Below are positions 1-9,166 of a stretch of DNA of 64,000 bases, piece after piece (position 1 is the first letter of the stretch; the number at the start of each line of letters is the position of its first letter). Position numbers and translations under genes: made by a program. Below the pieces are notes generated by a model. That model searched no databases. It was not told the DNA's origin and saw only the letters and a program-made list of their open reading frames with translations. The stretch is from Actinomycetota bacterium (lineage in GTDB: Bacteria > Actinomycetota > Acidimicrobiia > Acidimicrobiales > Palsa-688): assembly GCA_021323695.1 (NCBI GenBank), contig JAJPKN010000009.1, positions 1 through 64,000 of the forward strand, given 5' to 3'.

Positions 1-312
1 AACGGCTTTGTCTTTGAACTCTGGGCTGAAGGACCGCCTCTGTGGTGCCATGGGACCTGTCTACTCCTCTCATCGGGGAGTGACAACGGAACCGGGGTAT
101 GTTCAGTATGGCATATCCACTACTAGTGATGTAAGATCGGTACCAGTGGGGTATCAGTCTGTCCATGAAGAAAGCGAACCTAGGCGGCTGCCTGGTTAGC
201 CGTGGGTAAGGGAGCATGAGTGGCCCCAGATGCATGAACCTTGCTCGGCGCATATGCGCATGGCCTGACCGAACCCAGCAGCGGAGAGGGACGACCAAAG
301 GAAGCAGCGGAG
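1..312. other. Leader region without a convincing gene
   Basis: No reading frame here looks coding. The AraC-type gene that follows could begin upstream at GTG 241, but the extra residues are low in complexity and do not resemble the family. Base composition is less GC-rich than in the rest of the window, which fits an intergenic or accessory segment. Confidence 0.4.
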
Positions 313-1125
313 ATGGACGACCAAAGGAATCCGAGGCACACAGTGACAATAGCTGGCTTACCGCACGTCATCGATATCGGCCTGGTACAGAACGCCCGCG
401 GTCACGCTCAGCGCCTACTGGACTTCTGGGTGCTCGGCATTGCAGTGGCGGGCCGTTTCCGCCTCGAGATCGGCGACGAACAAGTCGCGGTCGGGGCGGG
501 CGACTACTACCTACTGCCTCCACGCCTACCGCACCGCGGTTTGGACAGCACCCCCTTCGACACCTTGTTCTTTCATTTCACGCTGCCCAAGGACTGTGAG
601 CGTGGTCTTCTTTTGGAGCTACCCCTGAGTGGAGAATGCTCCCCAGTCCTCAATTACCTTGCGCTGTTCCGCTTCCTAGAGGCCAATTTCCGAAGCGGCC
701 TCCTGTCCGGCGACGAACTTGGCGTCCAACTGTGGGCTATCTTCGGTCAGCTCTGTGTGATGCAACGCGAAAGGGTGCTCCTGCAGGCTGACCCTAAGCG
801 GGTCCTTGCGAGCGAGATCCTCGAGTTCCTCCGGGCGAATTATTCCGGTCAACTCACGAGCTCCGCGATCGCTTCGCGTATGGGCTACAGCTACCCATAC
901 CTCGAAAGAGTGTTCAGGAGCAGTTTTGGCTGCAGCATCCATCAAGAACTGCTCCGGATCCGCCTGCAGGTCGCCGCTCATGCGCTCCAGATGGGAAAGC
1001 CGATCAAAGATGTGGCCAAGGAGGTTGGCTTCAGTGATTACTACTACTTTCTGAAAGTGTTCAAGAGGGCTAAGGGCATGTCGCCGGGCGCTTTCCAAGC
1101 GTCTCACCGCACCCCGCCTGGCTGA
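313..1125 (+). CDS. AraC/XylS-family transcriptional regulator
   Basis: A cytoplasmic DNA-binding regulator of about 270 residues. The N-terminal half resembles a cupin-like effector-binding fold, with a run ending in GDYYLLPPRLPHRG typical of the AraC sensor domain. The C-terminal 100 residues carry two helix-turn-helix units, including the DVAKEVGFSDYYYFLKVFKR signature of the second helix. ATG 313 is chosen because the residues from an upstream GTG at 241 look unlike the family; a purine run (agcggag) abuts it. No operator or target gene can be identified, since downstream genes are on the other strand or decayed. The effector is unknown. Confidence 0.85.
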   Translation: MDDQRNPRHTVTIAGLPHVIDIGLVQNARGHAQRLLDFWVLGIAVAGRFRLEIGDEQVAVGAGDYYLLPPRLPHRGLDSTPFDTLFFHFTLPKDCERGLLLELPLSGECSPVLNYLALFRFLEANFRSGLLSGDELGVQLWAIFGQLCVMQRERVLLQADPKRVLASEILEFLRANYSGQLTSSAIASRMGYSYPYLERVFRSSFGCSIHQELLRIRLQVAAHALQMGKPIKDVAKEVGFSDYYYFLKVFKRAKGMSPGAFQASHRTPPG

Positions 1126-1130
1126 GAGGC

Positions 1131-1274
1131 GTGCTGGGCGCTCGGGCGTCCGCCGTCAGCGGCACCTCGTACCTGAGCTACGACGACGCCAACGCCAAGC
1201 TCGTGCTCCTGTGGGACGCAGGGACCACCCTGACCCTGTGCGGGCTCCAAGGCCCCGGCACCCGCAGCACCTGA
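1131..1274 (+). pseudogene. Short remnant of an unrecognised gene
   Basis: A 47-codon frame starting GTG, directly after the AraC gene, reads like the C-terminal end of a normal protein (it contains LSYDDANAKLVLLW). It has no start context and no complete domain. It is probably a remnant left by rearrangement. The parent family is not recognised. Confidence 0.25.
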
Positions 1275-1365
1275 GCTGTCCCTGACGGCCACCCTCAGGC
1301 CCGGGCCCCCAGGCGTGAGCCACGGCTACCGGGCGCCGGCTACCGGGCGCCGGCGGCACGGCCGC

Positions 1366-1761
1366 CTACTGGGCGTGGCTGGCCGGGCCTCCCTCCGCCC
1401 CCCGGCCCGGGGGCGGCAACGACCCCCTCACGACCACGCCCACTTCATAGGCTTCGAGGGCGATCGGGTCGCGTCCCCGCCACCGGCGTGCCAGCTCCGC
1501 CACTGTCCAGCCGATGGGTTGCAGCCCGGGGGGCGCGCTGGCCCCAAGCAGGGCGAGGCGCCCCGACAGTGGCTCGGGCAAGCTGTCGGCCACCACGAGC
1601 ACGTCGATGTCGCTCCATTTGTTGAAGTCGCCCCGAGCAAAGGACCCGACGAGCACCGCCGCGACGATGCCCTCCCCCGCCAGGCCGGCGGCCCACTTGC
1701 GCGCCACCTGCACCGCCCGTTCCCGTTCGGCCAGGCGCCGCCGTACCACAGGATGGGTCAT
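1366..1761 (-). CDS. MNT-type nucleotidyltransferase domain protein
   Basis: A 131-residue minimal nucleotidyltransferase with the pol-beta signature GSFARGDFNKWSDID (Gly-Ser, then two acidic metal ligands) at about residues 38-52, followed by LVV. Its ATG overlaps the stop of the upstream HEPN gene by four bases (ATGA), so the two are cotranscribed. MNT/HEPN pairs often act as toxin-antitoxin modules, the MNT partner modifying or neutralising the HEPN RNase. Family membership is clear; the toxin-antitoxin role is inference. Confidence 0.8.
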   Translation of the reverse strand: MTHPVVRRRLAERERAVQVARKWAAGLAGEGIVAAVLVGSFARGDFNKWSDIDVLVVADSLPEPLSGRLALLGASAPPGLQPIGWTVAELARRWRGRDPIALEAYEVGVVVRGSLPPPGRGAEGGPASHAQ

Positions 1762-2288
1762 GGCCCGCCAGCCGACAGGGACTGCCAGGCCCCTGCCACG
1801 GCAGCCATAAGCTGCTCCATGTCGTCGAGGGCCTGGTCGGCGTCGCTCGCCAGGTAGTGGGCACTGGGCGGGCCGCTCGGGTGGGCATCGGGGTAGCGCG
1901 CCGGTATGTAGTGCCGGGACAGGCGGACGGCTGGCCCGGCCAGCTCAGCCGGCCAAAGGGGCCCCAGCGCCTCGGCTGCCCGTTGGGCCAGGACGCTCAG
2001 GTCGTGGCCCCATGCCTCAGCACCTATGCCGTGGAGCAAGCCCTTCAGTGCAACCTGGGCGGCCTGCTCGGCCACGAAGCAGGCCCACTCGTAGTACCCG
2101 GCTCCCGAGGCCAGGCGGGCGAGGCCAGCAGCCGAGGCCGCTTGGTCCTGCCACCTGCTGAACTCGCCGACGTCGAGGACCTGCCTTGGCCTGGCGGCAC
2201 GCTGGGGCTGGCCTTCGGGTACGGCTTCAGCCGGCTGGGCCCCTGAGGGAGAGCCCTCCGGCTGGTGCGGTTGGCGTCCAGTGGCCAT
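1758..2288 (-). CDS. HEPN domain protein, partner of the nucleotidyltransferase
   Basis: An alpha-helical HEPN protein. The core runs from about residue 45 (YYEWACFVAEQAAQVALKGLL region) to the C-terminus, with SRHYIPARYPD matching the conserved end of the DNA-binding HEPN subgroup. The first 40 residues are rich in P, Q and R, so the true start may lie further in; ATG 2288 is one option and a start at 2318 another. It sits upstream of the MNT gene with a four-base overlap. It may be an RNase toxin, or only a small-molecule-linked helper, because the classical RX4-6H motif is not clean. Confidence 0.7.
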   Translation of the reverse strand: MATGRQPHQPEGSPSGAQPAEAVPEGQPQRAARPRQVLDVGEFSRWQDQAASAAGLARLASGAGYYEWACFVAEQAAQVALKGLLHGIGAEAWGHDLSVLAQRAAEALGPLWPAELAGPAVRLSRHYIPARYPDAHPSGPPSAHYLASDADQALDDMEQLMAAVAGAWQSLSAGGP

Positions 2289-2313
2289 GGCCCGATCCTT
2301 GCACTGCCGTCCT

Positions 2314-2403
2314 TGCACTGCACGGGCCGCGGGGGCCGGAGGGGTTCATCGATGGCCTCGCCAGCTGCGGTCCCTGCACTGCACGGGCCGCGGGGCCGGA
2401 GGG
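2314..2403. repeat. Pair of ~29-base direct repeats
   Basis: The segment beginning tgcactgcacgggccgcggg occurs at 2314-2343 and again at 2375-2403, differing by one base in a G run. It lies between the glycosyltransferase gene and the HEPN start. Each copy contains GGCC-rich sequence able to fold, but no U-tract follows, so a terminator role is uncertain. Confidence 0.6.
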
Positions 2404-2415
2404 CCCCCGGGCCAG

Positions 2416-3216
2416 TCACCAGCCGTAGACCGTCCGCCAGTCGAAGATGGGCGAAGGGTCGAGCTCCCCGCCGTCGTCGACGTGGAGCTTGTCGGGCGGG
2501 ATGACGAGGCGTTCAGGCCACGAGGCCATGTTCTCGTAGTGGTAGTTGCTGGGGCCCCGCCGCAGGCCGGCACGGTCCCGCTCGATGCGCCGGCGCATCT
2601 GGTCCTCGCTGCGCATGGGGTAATGCCTGAGGTTGAACAGCGTCGGGTAGCGTTCACCCAGCGGAGGGTTGTGGTTGAACTGCCGTACGTTTGTCGCCGA
2701 TGCCCGCCACGAACGGATGCGGGGCGCGCAGCCCAGGAAAATACTGTAGTGGCGGACGCGCTGCACGGCACTGGTTATGGAAGGGTCGTCCGCTGACGTC
2801 CACCAGAAATTGAAGTTGTTGAACTCGACCCAGTCGTAAGGGGAGCTGGCGACCTCCTCCACCCATTGCCGGTAACTGCGGGAGCGGTCGGGCCCTTCCA
2901 AGAACTCGTCCTGGTCGGGCCAGGAGACCCAGTCGTAGCGAGAGACGTACTCCCTGAGCAGGTGCTCCGACATCATGGGGTACAGCTCGTAGAAGTCCAC
3001 GCTGCGGGGGACCGTCGTCAGCTCGACCAGTTCCCCCCGCAGCGAACCCAGGACCTCGGGCGTCTGGTCGGTGGAGCCGTGGTCCCAGGCCACCACCTCG
3101 TGGCCCTGCTCCCGCAGGTAACGGACGGACTCTTCGACGATGTCGCCGTCGTTGTAGCAGAGCAGGACGCCCAGCATGCGCAGCTTCTTTTTCCTCCGGT
3201 GCACCAACCGCCACAT
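2416..3216 (-). CDS. Family 2 glycosyltransferase
   Basis: A 266-residue GT-A type transferase, expected to move a sugar from a nucleotide donor onto a surface glycan. The N-terminal core has LLCYNDGDIVEESV and AWDHGSTDQTPEVL, and SWPDQDEFLEG supplies the DxD-like metal site. The start ATG overlaps the stop of the upstream methyltransferase (TGATG), which makes these two genes one transcript. An in-frame extension further upstream is merely the antisense frame of the methyltransferase. Substrate unknown. Confidence 0.8.
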   Translation of the reverse strand: MWRLVHRRKKKLRMLGVLLCYNDGDIVEESVRYLREQGHEVVAWDHGSTDQTPEVLGSLRGELVELTTVPRSVDFYELYPMMSEHLLREYVSRYDWVSWPDQDEFLEGPDRSRSYRQWVEEVASSPYDWVEFNNFNFWWTSADDPSITSAVQRVRHYSIFLGCAPRIRSWRASATNVRQFNHNPPLGERYPTLFNLRHYPMRSEDQMRRRIERDRAGLRRGPSNYHYENMASWPERLVIPPDKLHVDDGGELDPSPIFDWRTVYGW

Positions 3217-4466
3217 CAGGCCGCCGGCCCCCCTGGCAGGCCGTGAGGCGACGCAGGTGGCCCAGGTGGCCCCGATGGGCCCGCCAAGCGAGCTGTGCCG
3301 CACGCCCACAGCTCGTCCACGTACCCGGCCCTGGCCCAGTTGGGATAGCGCAGGAGGGGCCGAAGGCCGGCGCTGGCCTCGGCCAGCTCGCGGACCACGG
3401 ACTGGCGGCGACCTGCGGCCTGGGGGGCTTGGGCTTCCTGGTTGACGCTGAACAGCAGGCGGGAGGCGGAAGAGAAATGGCTCAGGTAACGCAGGGCCTC
3501 CTCCCGGGCGATCTCGGGCAGGGAGTCGACGTTGAGCGTGACGTCGAAGGCGCCGGCCGGGGCCTCGTAGGCAGCGTAGGCAGGCAGGACCCGCGCCCAG
3601 GGTGAGGTGGGCACCGGGGCCTCCTCGCCGTAAAGGCCCACGGCTGAGGGGGGCAGGGTCATGAGCAGGAAGTAGCCCTGTACCACATTGACCTCGGGGA
3701 GGTCGTAGATGGTGTAGCCGGCCACCCCCAACCGGTGGGCCGCGTACGCGGTGTAGCCCATGCCCGCACCTATCTCGGCCATCGTCATGCTGGCGGTGCC
3801 GGCCCCGAGCAGCTGGCGGGCGAAGCTGGCTGCCTTCCACACCGCGTAGCCGGCCGAGAGGGTGCGCAGGTGGACGGGCCTGGTCCCCGGCTCCAGCGCG
3901 AACAGGCCCTCGAACACGGGCGGCAGGCTCACCGGCACGCCGGTACGGGCCTCTATGCGGTCCCGCAGCTCCCCGGCGCCGGCACCGGTGGGCATGTCGG
4001 CGTAGCCCACCTGCTCCGGGCAGCGGGAGGCCAGCACGCCCACCCCTTCGGCCATGCCCACCAGCTGGTCCATCAGCCACAGCGCCCGGGTGCGCTGGTG
4101 CTCAGGGTGGTTGGCCAGCTGGTCGAAGCCCGCCTCTCCCTGTAGGAAACCATGGCCACCGGCCAGGCGGGGCAGGCAACGGAGGTAGGCCATGAGCTCG
4201 GCCGCCGGCCCCTGGCTGGCCAGGCGGGCCAGGTCCTGGTGGAACCGGGCGGAGATCTCCGTCCACATGTCGGGGGGGTGCGCCGGCCCGGGGTCGTCGG
4301 CGCGCGCCCGGCGGTAGGCCTCCATGAGCCTCTCGGCCACCTCGGCCTGGGCGGCGGGGTGGGCTGGCGCCTCGGCCTGGGTGAAGCCGAACGAGAACAG
4401 CCCGGAGGCACCGGCCGCGGCCAGCCAGGGCCGGCGAGCCAGGATGGCGTCGGTGACCCAGTCCAT
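3216..4466 (-). CDS. Putative sugar O-methyltransferase
   Basis: A 416-residue SAM-dependent methyltransferase. The nucleotide-binding loop is MAEIGAGMGYTAYAAHRLG near residue 230, followed by an acidic strand end (YTIYDLPEVNVVQGYF) and the late motif DVTLNVDSLPEI. This layout matches putative sugar O-methyltransferases of polysaccharide clusters. It is followed by a glycosyltransferase with a one-base overlap and faces a sulfotransferase gene divergently, so it likely decorates a cell-surface glycan. The substrate is inferred from context only. Confidence 0.7.
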   Translation of the reverse strand: MDWVTDAILARRPWLAAAGASGLFSFGFTQAEAPAHPAAQAEVAERLMEAYRRARADDPGPAHPPDMWTEISARFHQDLARLASQGPAAELMAYLRCLPRLAGGHGFLQGEAGFDQLANHPEHQRTRALWLMDQLVGMAEGVGVLASRCPEQVGYADMPTGAGAGELRDRIEARTGVPVSLPPVFEGLFALEPGTRPVHLRTLSAGYAVWKAASFARQLLGAGTASMTMAEIGAGMGYTAYAAHRLGVAGYTIYDLPEVNVVQGYFLLMTLPPSAVGLYGEEAPVPTSPWARVLPAYAAYEAPAGAFDVTLNVDSLPEIAREEALRYLSHFSSASRLLFSVNQEAQAPQAAGRRQSVVRELAEASAGLRPLLRYPNWARAGYVDELWACGTARLAGPSGPPGPPASPHGLPGGPAA

Positions 4467-4488
4467 ACTTCCGGTAGTTTCGCGCTCG

Positions 4489-5697
4489 GTGGCTCAAGAC
4501 GTCTCGGCCAGCTCCCCCCCCGGGGCGCCGCCGCGCACATCGGTGGCGGTGCTCGGCATGCACCGCAGCGGCACCAGCGCGTTCGCCGGGCTGCTGGCCC
4601 GGGCCGGCTTCTATGCCGGGCAGAGCTCCGAGCTGTTGGCGCCGGCCGAGGACAACCCCACCGGCTTTTACGAACGCTTCGACGTCAACGCGCTCAACGA
4701 CAAGCTGCTCGCCGAGCTCGGGGGGTCATGGGACAACCCGCCCGCTCGCCAGCTCGTCCATGACCGGGCGCCAGCCTGGCAGCCGAAGGTCAAAGCCCTG
4801 CTCGGCCGCCTGGAGCGACAAGCCGGGGGCAAGCCGGTCATGGTGAAAGACCCGCGGGTGTGCGTGCTGCTGCCGGCGTGGCTGCCACACCTGCAGGGGC
4901 GCTTCAGCTTGGTGGTGGTGGACCGCAACCCCTTGGAAGTGGCCCTTTCGGTGCGCAAGCGCGACGGGCGGCCTCTGTACGTCGCCCTGGCCCTCTGGCA
5001 GCTATATTGCGCGGAGCTGCTGGACGGGCTGGCTGGCCAGCGGGTATGGTTCGCCCGCTACGAAGACCTGGTCCAGGCGCCCGCCAGGCAAGCCGCCGCC
5101 CTGCTGGAGGCGCTCGGAGGGGCTCCCGGCCCCGGCGACGGCAAGGCCCGCCCTCCCCAACAGGGCCGGTCGTTGGCCAGCTTCGTGTCACCCGGCCTCC
5201 GCCACCAGCGAGCCGCCCCCGACGAGGAGGCCCTCGGCCGGGCCCTCACCGGGTCGCAACTGGCCCTGTGGCGCTGGCTGAGCGCCCTGCCCCCTGGCTG
5301 GGTGACCCTCGAACCCCCACCGGAGCTACGCGCCCAGCCCGAAGAGGCCCTGGAGCCGGTACGTGAGCACTTCGCCCTGGTGGCCGACCGCAACGGCCTC
5401 GAGGCCGCCTACGACGAAGAGCGCCACCGGGCCCTTCACTTCGAGCAGGCCACCGAGCTGAAGGAGCACCACATCCAGCTGATCGAGGCGGAGCTGGGCC
5501 GCTTGAGGGACCAGCTGGCGGGCCAACCGGCTCTGGTGGCGGGGCTGGAGGCCGCCCGCCAGGAGGCCGAGGCGCTGCGCTCAGAGAAAGAAGCACTGCA
5601 GCGCGAGCTGCGGACGCTGCGTGAGGACAGCCGGGCAGCTGCCGCCAACCTGGTCGAAGCGGCAAAGCGCGCCTTGGCGGGGCGCCCGGGCCGCTAG
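4489..5697 (+). CDS. Sulfotransferase family protein with C-terminal coiled coil
   Basis: A PAPS-dependent sulfotransferase-like enzyme. The 5'-phosphosulfate loop is GMHRSGTSAFAGLL near the N-terminus; VVDRNPLEVALSVRKRDG is the 3'-phosphate-binding region. The last 90 residues are Glu/Leu/Arg-rich heptads, probably a coiled coil. The start is uncertain: GTG 4489 avoids overlap with the divergent methyltransferase, whereas ATG 4444 would overlap it by 23 bases. In a glycan cluster it may sulfate a sugar or lipid. The coiled coil may tether it to a glycosyltransferase complex (inference). Confidence 0.72.
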   Translation: MAQDVSASSPPGAPPRTSVAVLGMHRSGTSAFAGLLARAGFYAGQSSELLAPAEDNPTGFYERFDVNALNDKLLAELGGSWDNPPARQLVHDRAPAWQPKVKALLGRLERQAGGKPVMVKDPRVCVLLPAWLPHLQGRFSLVVVDRNPLEVALSVRKRDGRPLYVALALWQLYCAELLDGLAGQRVWFARYEDLVQAPARQAAALLEALGGAPGPGDGKARPPQQGRSLASFVSPGLRHQRAAPDEEALGRALTGSQLALWRWLSALPPGWVTLEPPPELRAQPEEALEPVREHFALVADRNGLEAAYDEERHRALHFEQATELKEHHIQLIEAELGRLRDQLAGQPALVAGLEAARQEAEALRSEKEALQRELRTLREDSRAAAANLVEAAKRALAGRPGR

Positions 5698-5720
5698 CCT
5701 AGCGGGCCGCCCAGGGACGG

Positions 5721-6968
5721 CTACCCCTCGCTGGCCAGCTCGTCCGGGCCGGCCCGCTCCACCAACAAGTCGGGCGCTCGGCGCGGCCGGCGGCAGAACT
5801 CGACCAGCGGCTCGGCCACCCTCTCCCAGCGGTAGCGGTGGGCCAGGTTGGCAAAGCGCTCCGCAGGAGGCGGCTCAGCCAGCATGAGGGCCAGCGCCTC
5901 TTCCAAGGCCTCCACGTCGCCGGGCGGCACCACCACGCCCGCCCCCTCCCTCGCGACCTCGTCAGCCAGGCTGTCGCCCCCGGTCAGCACCATCGGCAAA
6001 GCCGCCCAGATGTAGTCGAGCACCCGGGAGCGGAACGAGTAGCGCGTCTCCAGGTGCCCCAGGTGCGTGCTCAGGGCCACGTCGGCGTCCAGCAGGTAGT
6101 CCGAGCGTCGCTCGTAGGGCACCCAGCCCGGGTTGAAGAACACGTTCTTGCCGGCCACGCCCAGCTCTTGAGCCAGCCGGCGGGCCTCGCCGGCCACGGC
6201 CATCTCGGGTATGGCCGGGTTGGGGTGGTGCATGCCCAAGAACACCAGCCTCACATGCGGCACCCTGCGCCGGAGCCGGGCCACGGCCCGCACCGCCGAA
6301 AGGGGGTCGAGCCAGTCGTAGACCCCGCCACCCCACAAGACGACCTTGTCGTCGGGGCCGATGCCGGGCAGCACGCCCCGCAGCCCGGGCCCATGGCGCT
6401 GGGGGGGTGAGCCAGGCAGGCCGAAGGGCACCACTGCGACCAGGCGCTGCAGGAGCGGGTCGCCCTGGTAGGTGTAGGGGTTGACCCGCCCCACGGCGGC
6501 CAGGGAGCCGAGCCAGAAGTCGCGCTGGCGCTCGCTGGCACAGGTGAAAAAGTCACCCCGGCGCAACGCGGCGTTGACCACACCGGCCAGGCGGGTCACG
6601 GTGCGGTCGACTACGGCTCGCTCGGCACCGGCCATCTCCAGGTTCTCCAGGTGGTAGGGGTCGTAGATGTCGACGGCGAGGGGCTTGAGCGAGCCACGCA
6701 GGTCCGGCGAGACGTAGACCAGCCCGCTGGGAGCGAACACGACATCGGCGGCGTCGACCAGAGCCGGGAGGGCGCCCCCGCCGGCGCTCGCCAGCTCGGC
6801 GTTGGGGTGCGCCCCGGCCACCTCGACCGTGCTGGCCAGGACGACGTCCAGCTGGCGGCCCAGCACCTCGGCCAGGTGCCAAGCCCGGACCGCCGGGCCG
6901 GGCATCTCCGGGCCCACCGGGTCGGTGGTCAGCACCAGCACCCGAGTACGCTCCCGTGTTGTGCTCAT
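5721..6968 (-). CDS. Family 4 glycosyltransferase
   Basis: A GT-B glycosyltransferase of about 415 residues. The N-terminal domain begins VLVLTTDPVGPEMPGPAVRAWH; the C-terminal donor-binding domain contains VVLWGGGVYDWLDPLSAVRA and an E-x7-E-like region near LEEALALML. It is a close paralogue of the divergent gene starting 24 bases away. The start at ATG 6968 (MSTTRER) is preferred because the upstream extension is antisense to the partner's leader. It acts in the cytosol on an unknown lipid-linked acceptor. Confidence 0.8.
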   Translation of the reverse strand: MSTTRERTRVLVLTTDPVGPEMPGPAVRAWHLAEVLGRQLDVVLASTVEVAGAHPNAELASAGGGALPALVDAADVVFAPSGLVYVSPDLRGSLKPLAVDIYDPYHLENLEMAGAERAVVDRTVTRLAGVVNAALRRGDFFTCASERQRDFWLGSLAAVGRVNPYTYQGDPLLQRLVAVVPFGLPGSPPQRHGPGLRGVLPGIGPDDKVVLWGGGVYDWLDPLSAVRAVARLRRRVPHVRLVFLGMHHPNPAIPEMAVAGEARRLAQELGVAGKNVFFNPGWVPYERRSDYLLDADVALSTHLGHLETRYSFRSRVLDYIWAALPMVLTGGDSLADEVAREGAGVVVPPGDVEALEEALALMLAEPPPAERFANLAHRYRWERVAEPLVEFCRRPRRAPDLLVERAGPDELASEG

Positions 6969-6992
6969 CGCCGAGAGGCTAGCCACCAGGTC

Positions 6993-8465
6993 ATGAGCAC
7001 GCGGGTGGTCGTAGTCACCGCTGACGTCCTGCGGCCGCAGATGGCCGGGCCGGCCATGCGCGCCTGGCACATCGCCGACCACCTGGCCAGCCACAACGAG
7101 GTGCAGCTGGTCACCACCTCTCCCTACTGCGAGCTGAGCTCAGGCCGCTTCGTCGCCCGGGCGGCGGACGGTGCCGGGCTGGCGGCAGCAGAGAAATGGT
7201 GCGACGTCATGGTGCTCCAGGGCTACGTGACCCACCATCACCCCGAGCTGGGCACCTCGGGCAAGTTCTTGGTCTTTGACGTCTACGACCCCCTCCACCT
7301 GGAGACCCTGGCCCTGACCCAGGGCCTGCCCGGGCCGGGACGGGCCGAGCACGTGCAGCTGTCCATCGCCACCTTGAACGACCAGCTGGCTCGAGCCGAC
7401 TTCCTCATGTGCGCCAGCGAGCGCCAGCGGGACCTGTGGCTGGGCCAGCTCTGCGCCCTGGGCCGGGTCAACCCCTACACCTATGACGACGACCCAGGCC
7501 TGCGCCGGCTCATCGACGTGGTGCCCTTCGGGCTGCCCGACGAGGGCCCAGTGCACACCCGGCCCGTGCTGCGAGGCGTCCACCCCGGCATCGGCCCCGA
7601 CGACGACCTGGTCGTCTGGGCTGGGGGGATCTACGACTGGTTCGACCCCCTGACCCTCGTCCGGGCGGTCTACCGGCTCTCCAGGCAGCGCCCCACGCTG
7701 CGCCTCTACTTCATGGGCACCCGCCACCCCAACCCCGACGTGCCCGAGATGCGGGCCCTCAGGGAGGCTCGAGCACTGGTCGAGGACCTGGGGCTGGGGG
7801 CCAGGCACGTGTTCTTCAACGAGGGCTGGGTGCCCTACGCCGAGCGCCAGGACTACCTGATGGAAGCCGACCTGGGCGTGACCGCCCACTTTGCCGGCGC
7901 CGAGACCCGCTTTGCTTTCCGGACCCGCGCCCTCGACTACCTGTGGGCCGGGCTACCTGTCGTCACCACCGAGGGCGACTACCTGGCCGAGCTGGTGGCC
8001 AGCGAGGGCTTAGGGCTCACCGTCCCGCCCCAGGACCCAGCGGCCCTGGCCGACGCTCTCGACCGCTTGCTCGGGGACGCCGCCCTGGCCCAGCGGTGCC
8101 GGGCCAACGCCGAGCGAGTGAGGGAACGCTTCCGCTGGTCGGTGGCCCTCCGGCCCCTCGCCCGCTACTGCCAGTCGCCCTGGCGGGCCCCCGACCTGGC
8201 AGCAGGCGGCACCCTGGCGGCAGGCGGCACCCTGGCGGCAGGCGGCGCTCGCCCGTCCCCGCCTCCGGCCCCGTCGCCACCCCCGCTCCCGTCCCCACCC
8301 GCGGCTCTGGCTCCGGGAGCCGGTGGCGCGCCCGGGGCATGGCGCAAACTGGCCGACCTGGCCGACCTGGCCCGCCACCACTACCGCCAAGGAGGGGCCC
8401 GCCAGCTGGCGGGCCGTGCCGCCAGCAAGGCCCTCCGGGCGGTGCGCTCGGCCTCCCGCAGGTGA
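6993..8465 (+). CDS. Family 4 glycosyltransferase with low-complexity tail
   Basis: A 490-residue GT-B transferase, paralogous to its divergent neighbour along most of its length (VLRPQMAGPAMRAWHIAD; LVVWAGGIYDWFDPLTLVRA; HVFFNEGWVPY). After the catalytic part the chain continues into a repetitive LAAGGT/SPPP tail of about 50 residues, then a short basic helix. The tail arises from copies of a gcaggcggcaccctggcg unit. The start ATG 6993 lies between the two divergent genes. Substrate unknown. Confidence 0.82.
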   Translation: MSTRVVVVTADVLRPQMAGPAMRAWHIADHLASHNEVQLVTTSPYCELSSGRFVARAADGAGLAAAEKWCDVMVLQGYVTHHHPELGTSGKFLVFDVYDPLHLETLALTQGLPGPGRAEHVQLSIATLNDQLARADFLMCASERQRDLWLGQLCALGRVNPYTYDDDPGLRRLIDVVPFGLPDEGPVHTRPVLRGVHPGIGPDDDLVVWAGGIYDWFDPLTLVRAVYRLSRQRPTLRLYFMGTRHPNPDVPEMRALREARALVEDLGLGARHVFFNEGWVPYAERQDYLMEADLGVTAHFAGAETRFAFRTRALDYLWAGLPVVTTEGDYLAELVASEGLGLTVPPQDPAALADALDRLLGDAALAQRCRANAERVRERFRWSVALRPLARYCQSPWRAPDLAAGGTLAAGGTLAAGGARPSPPPAPSPPPLPSPPAALAPGAGGAPGAWRKLADLADLARHHYRQGGARQLAGRAASKALRAVRSASRR

Positions 8466-8536
8466 GGTGGCCCCGCCCCACCACCGGGGGCCGCGGCGGA
8501 CCAGGCCGGCCCTGGGTGGCTCAGCTCACCTCCGGG

Positions 8537-9166
8537 TCAGGCGGTGGCCCGGTCGCCGACCTGGCGGGCCCGGGAGATGACCTGGTCGATGAACCCGTAC
8601 TCCTTGGCCTCGTCGGCAGTGAACCAGCGGTCCCGGTCCGAGTCCCGCTCGATCCGCTCCACCGTCTGGCCTGTGTGGTAGGCAATGCGCTCGGCCATCA
8701 TCCTCTTCAGGTAGACGATCTGCTCGGCCTGGATGGCGATGTCCGCTGCCTGGCCCTGCATCTGGCCTGACGGCTGGTGCATGAGGATGCGGGCATGAGG
8801 CAGGGCGTACCTTTTCCCCGGGGTGCCGGCGCACAGCAGGAACTGGCCCATCGAGGCCGCCAGGCCCATGCAGACGGTGGACACGTCGCAGGGTATGTAC
8901 TGCATCGTGTCGTAGATGGCTAGGCCGGCCGTCACCGAGCCGCCCGGCGAGTTGATGTACAGGCTCACGTCCCGGGCCGGGTCCTCGGCCGCCAGCAGCA
9001 GCAGCTGGGCGCAGACGAGGTTGGCGGCCCGGTCGTCCACCTCGGTGCCGAGGAACACGATGCGTTCTCGGAGCAGCCGCTGGTACACGTCGGCGCCAGG
9101 GTCGCCGTGGCTCGAAGAAGGGGCTTGGAGCACGCCGGGCAGGGGCAGTTGCATGGGCTGGGCCAT
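8537..9166 (-). CDS. clpP: ATP-dependent Clp protease proteolytic subunit
   Basis: A 209-residue serine peptidase of the ClpP tetradecamer. The catalytic Ser is in GLAASMGQF, the His in RILMHQPSG and the Asp in [22 protein letters not shown] forms the oxyanion strand. It partners Clp ATPases in cytosolic protein turnover. It stands alone here, not next to a second clpP or clpX, so it may be an additional paralogue among glycan genes. The C-terminus is slightly longer than in housekeeping ClpP. Confidence 0.93.
   Translation of the reverse strand: MAQPMQLPLPGVLQAPSSSHGDPGADVYQRLLRERIVFLGTEVDDRAANLVCAQLLLLAAEDPARDVSLYINSPGGSVTAGLAIYDTMQYIPCDVSTVCMGLAASMGQFLLCAGTPGKRYALPHARILMHQPSGQMQGQAADIAIQAEQIVYLKRMMAERIAYHTGQTVERIERDSDRDRWFTADEAKEYGFIDQVISRARQVGDRATA

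Noticed and set aside
2416-4080. A 554-residue minus-strand frame covering the glycosyltransferase and more
   Set aside because: Its first half is Arg/Gly-rich and antisense/out-of-frame to the methyltransferase gene, which has clear SAM motifs; the real glycosyltransferase begins at 3216 by TGATG coupling.
6651-6992. Extension of the plus-strand glycosyltransferase upstream of ATG 6993
   Set aside because: The extension is antisense to the divergent glycosyltransferase and has no glycosyltransferase features.
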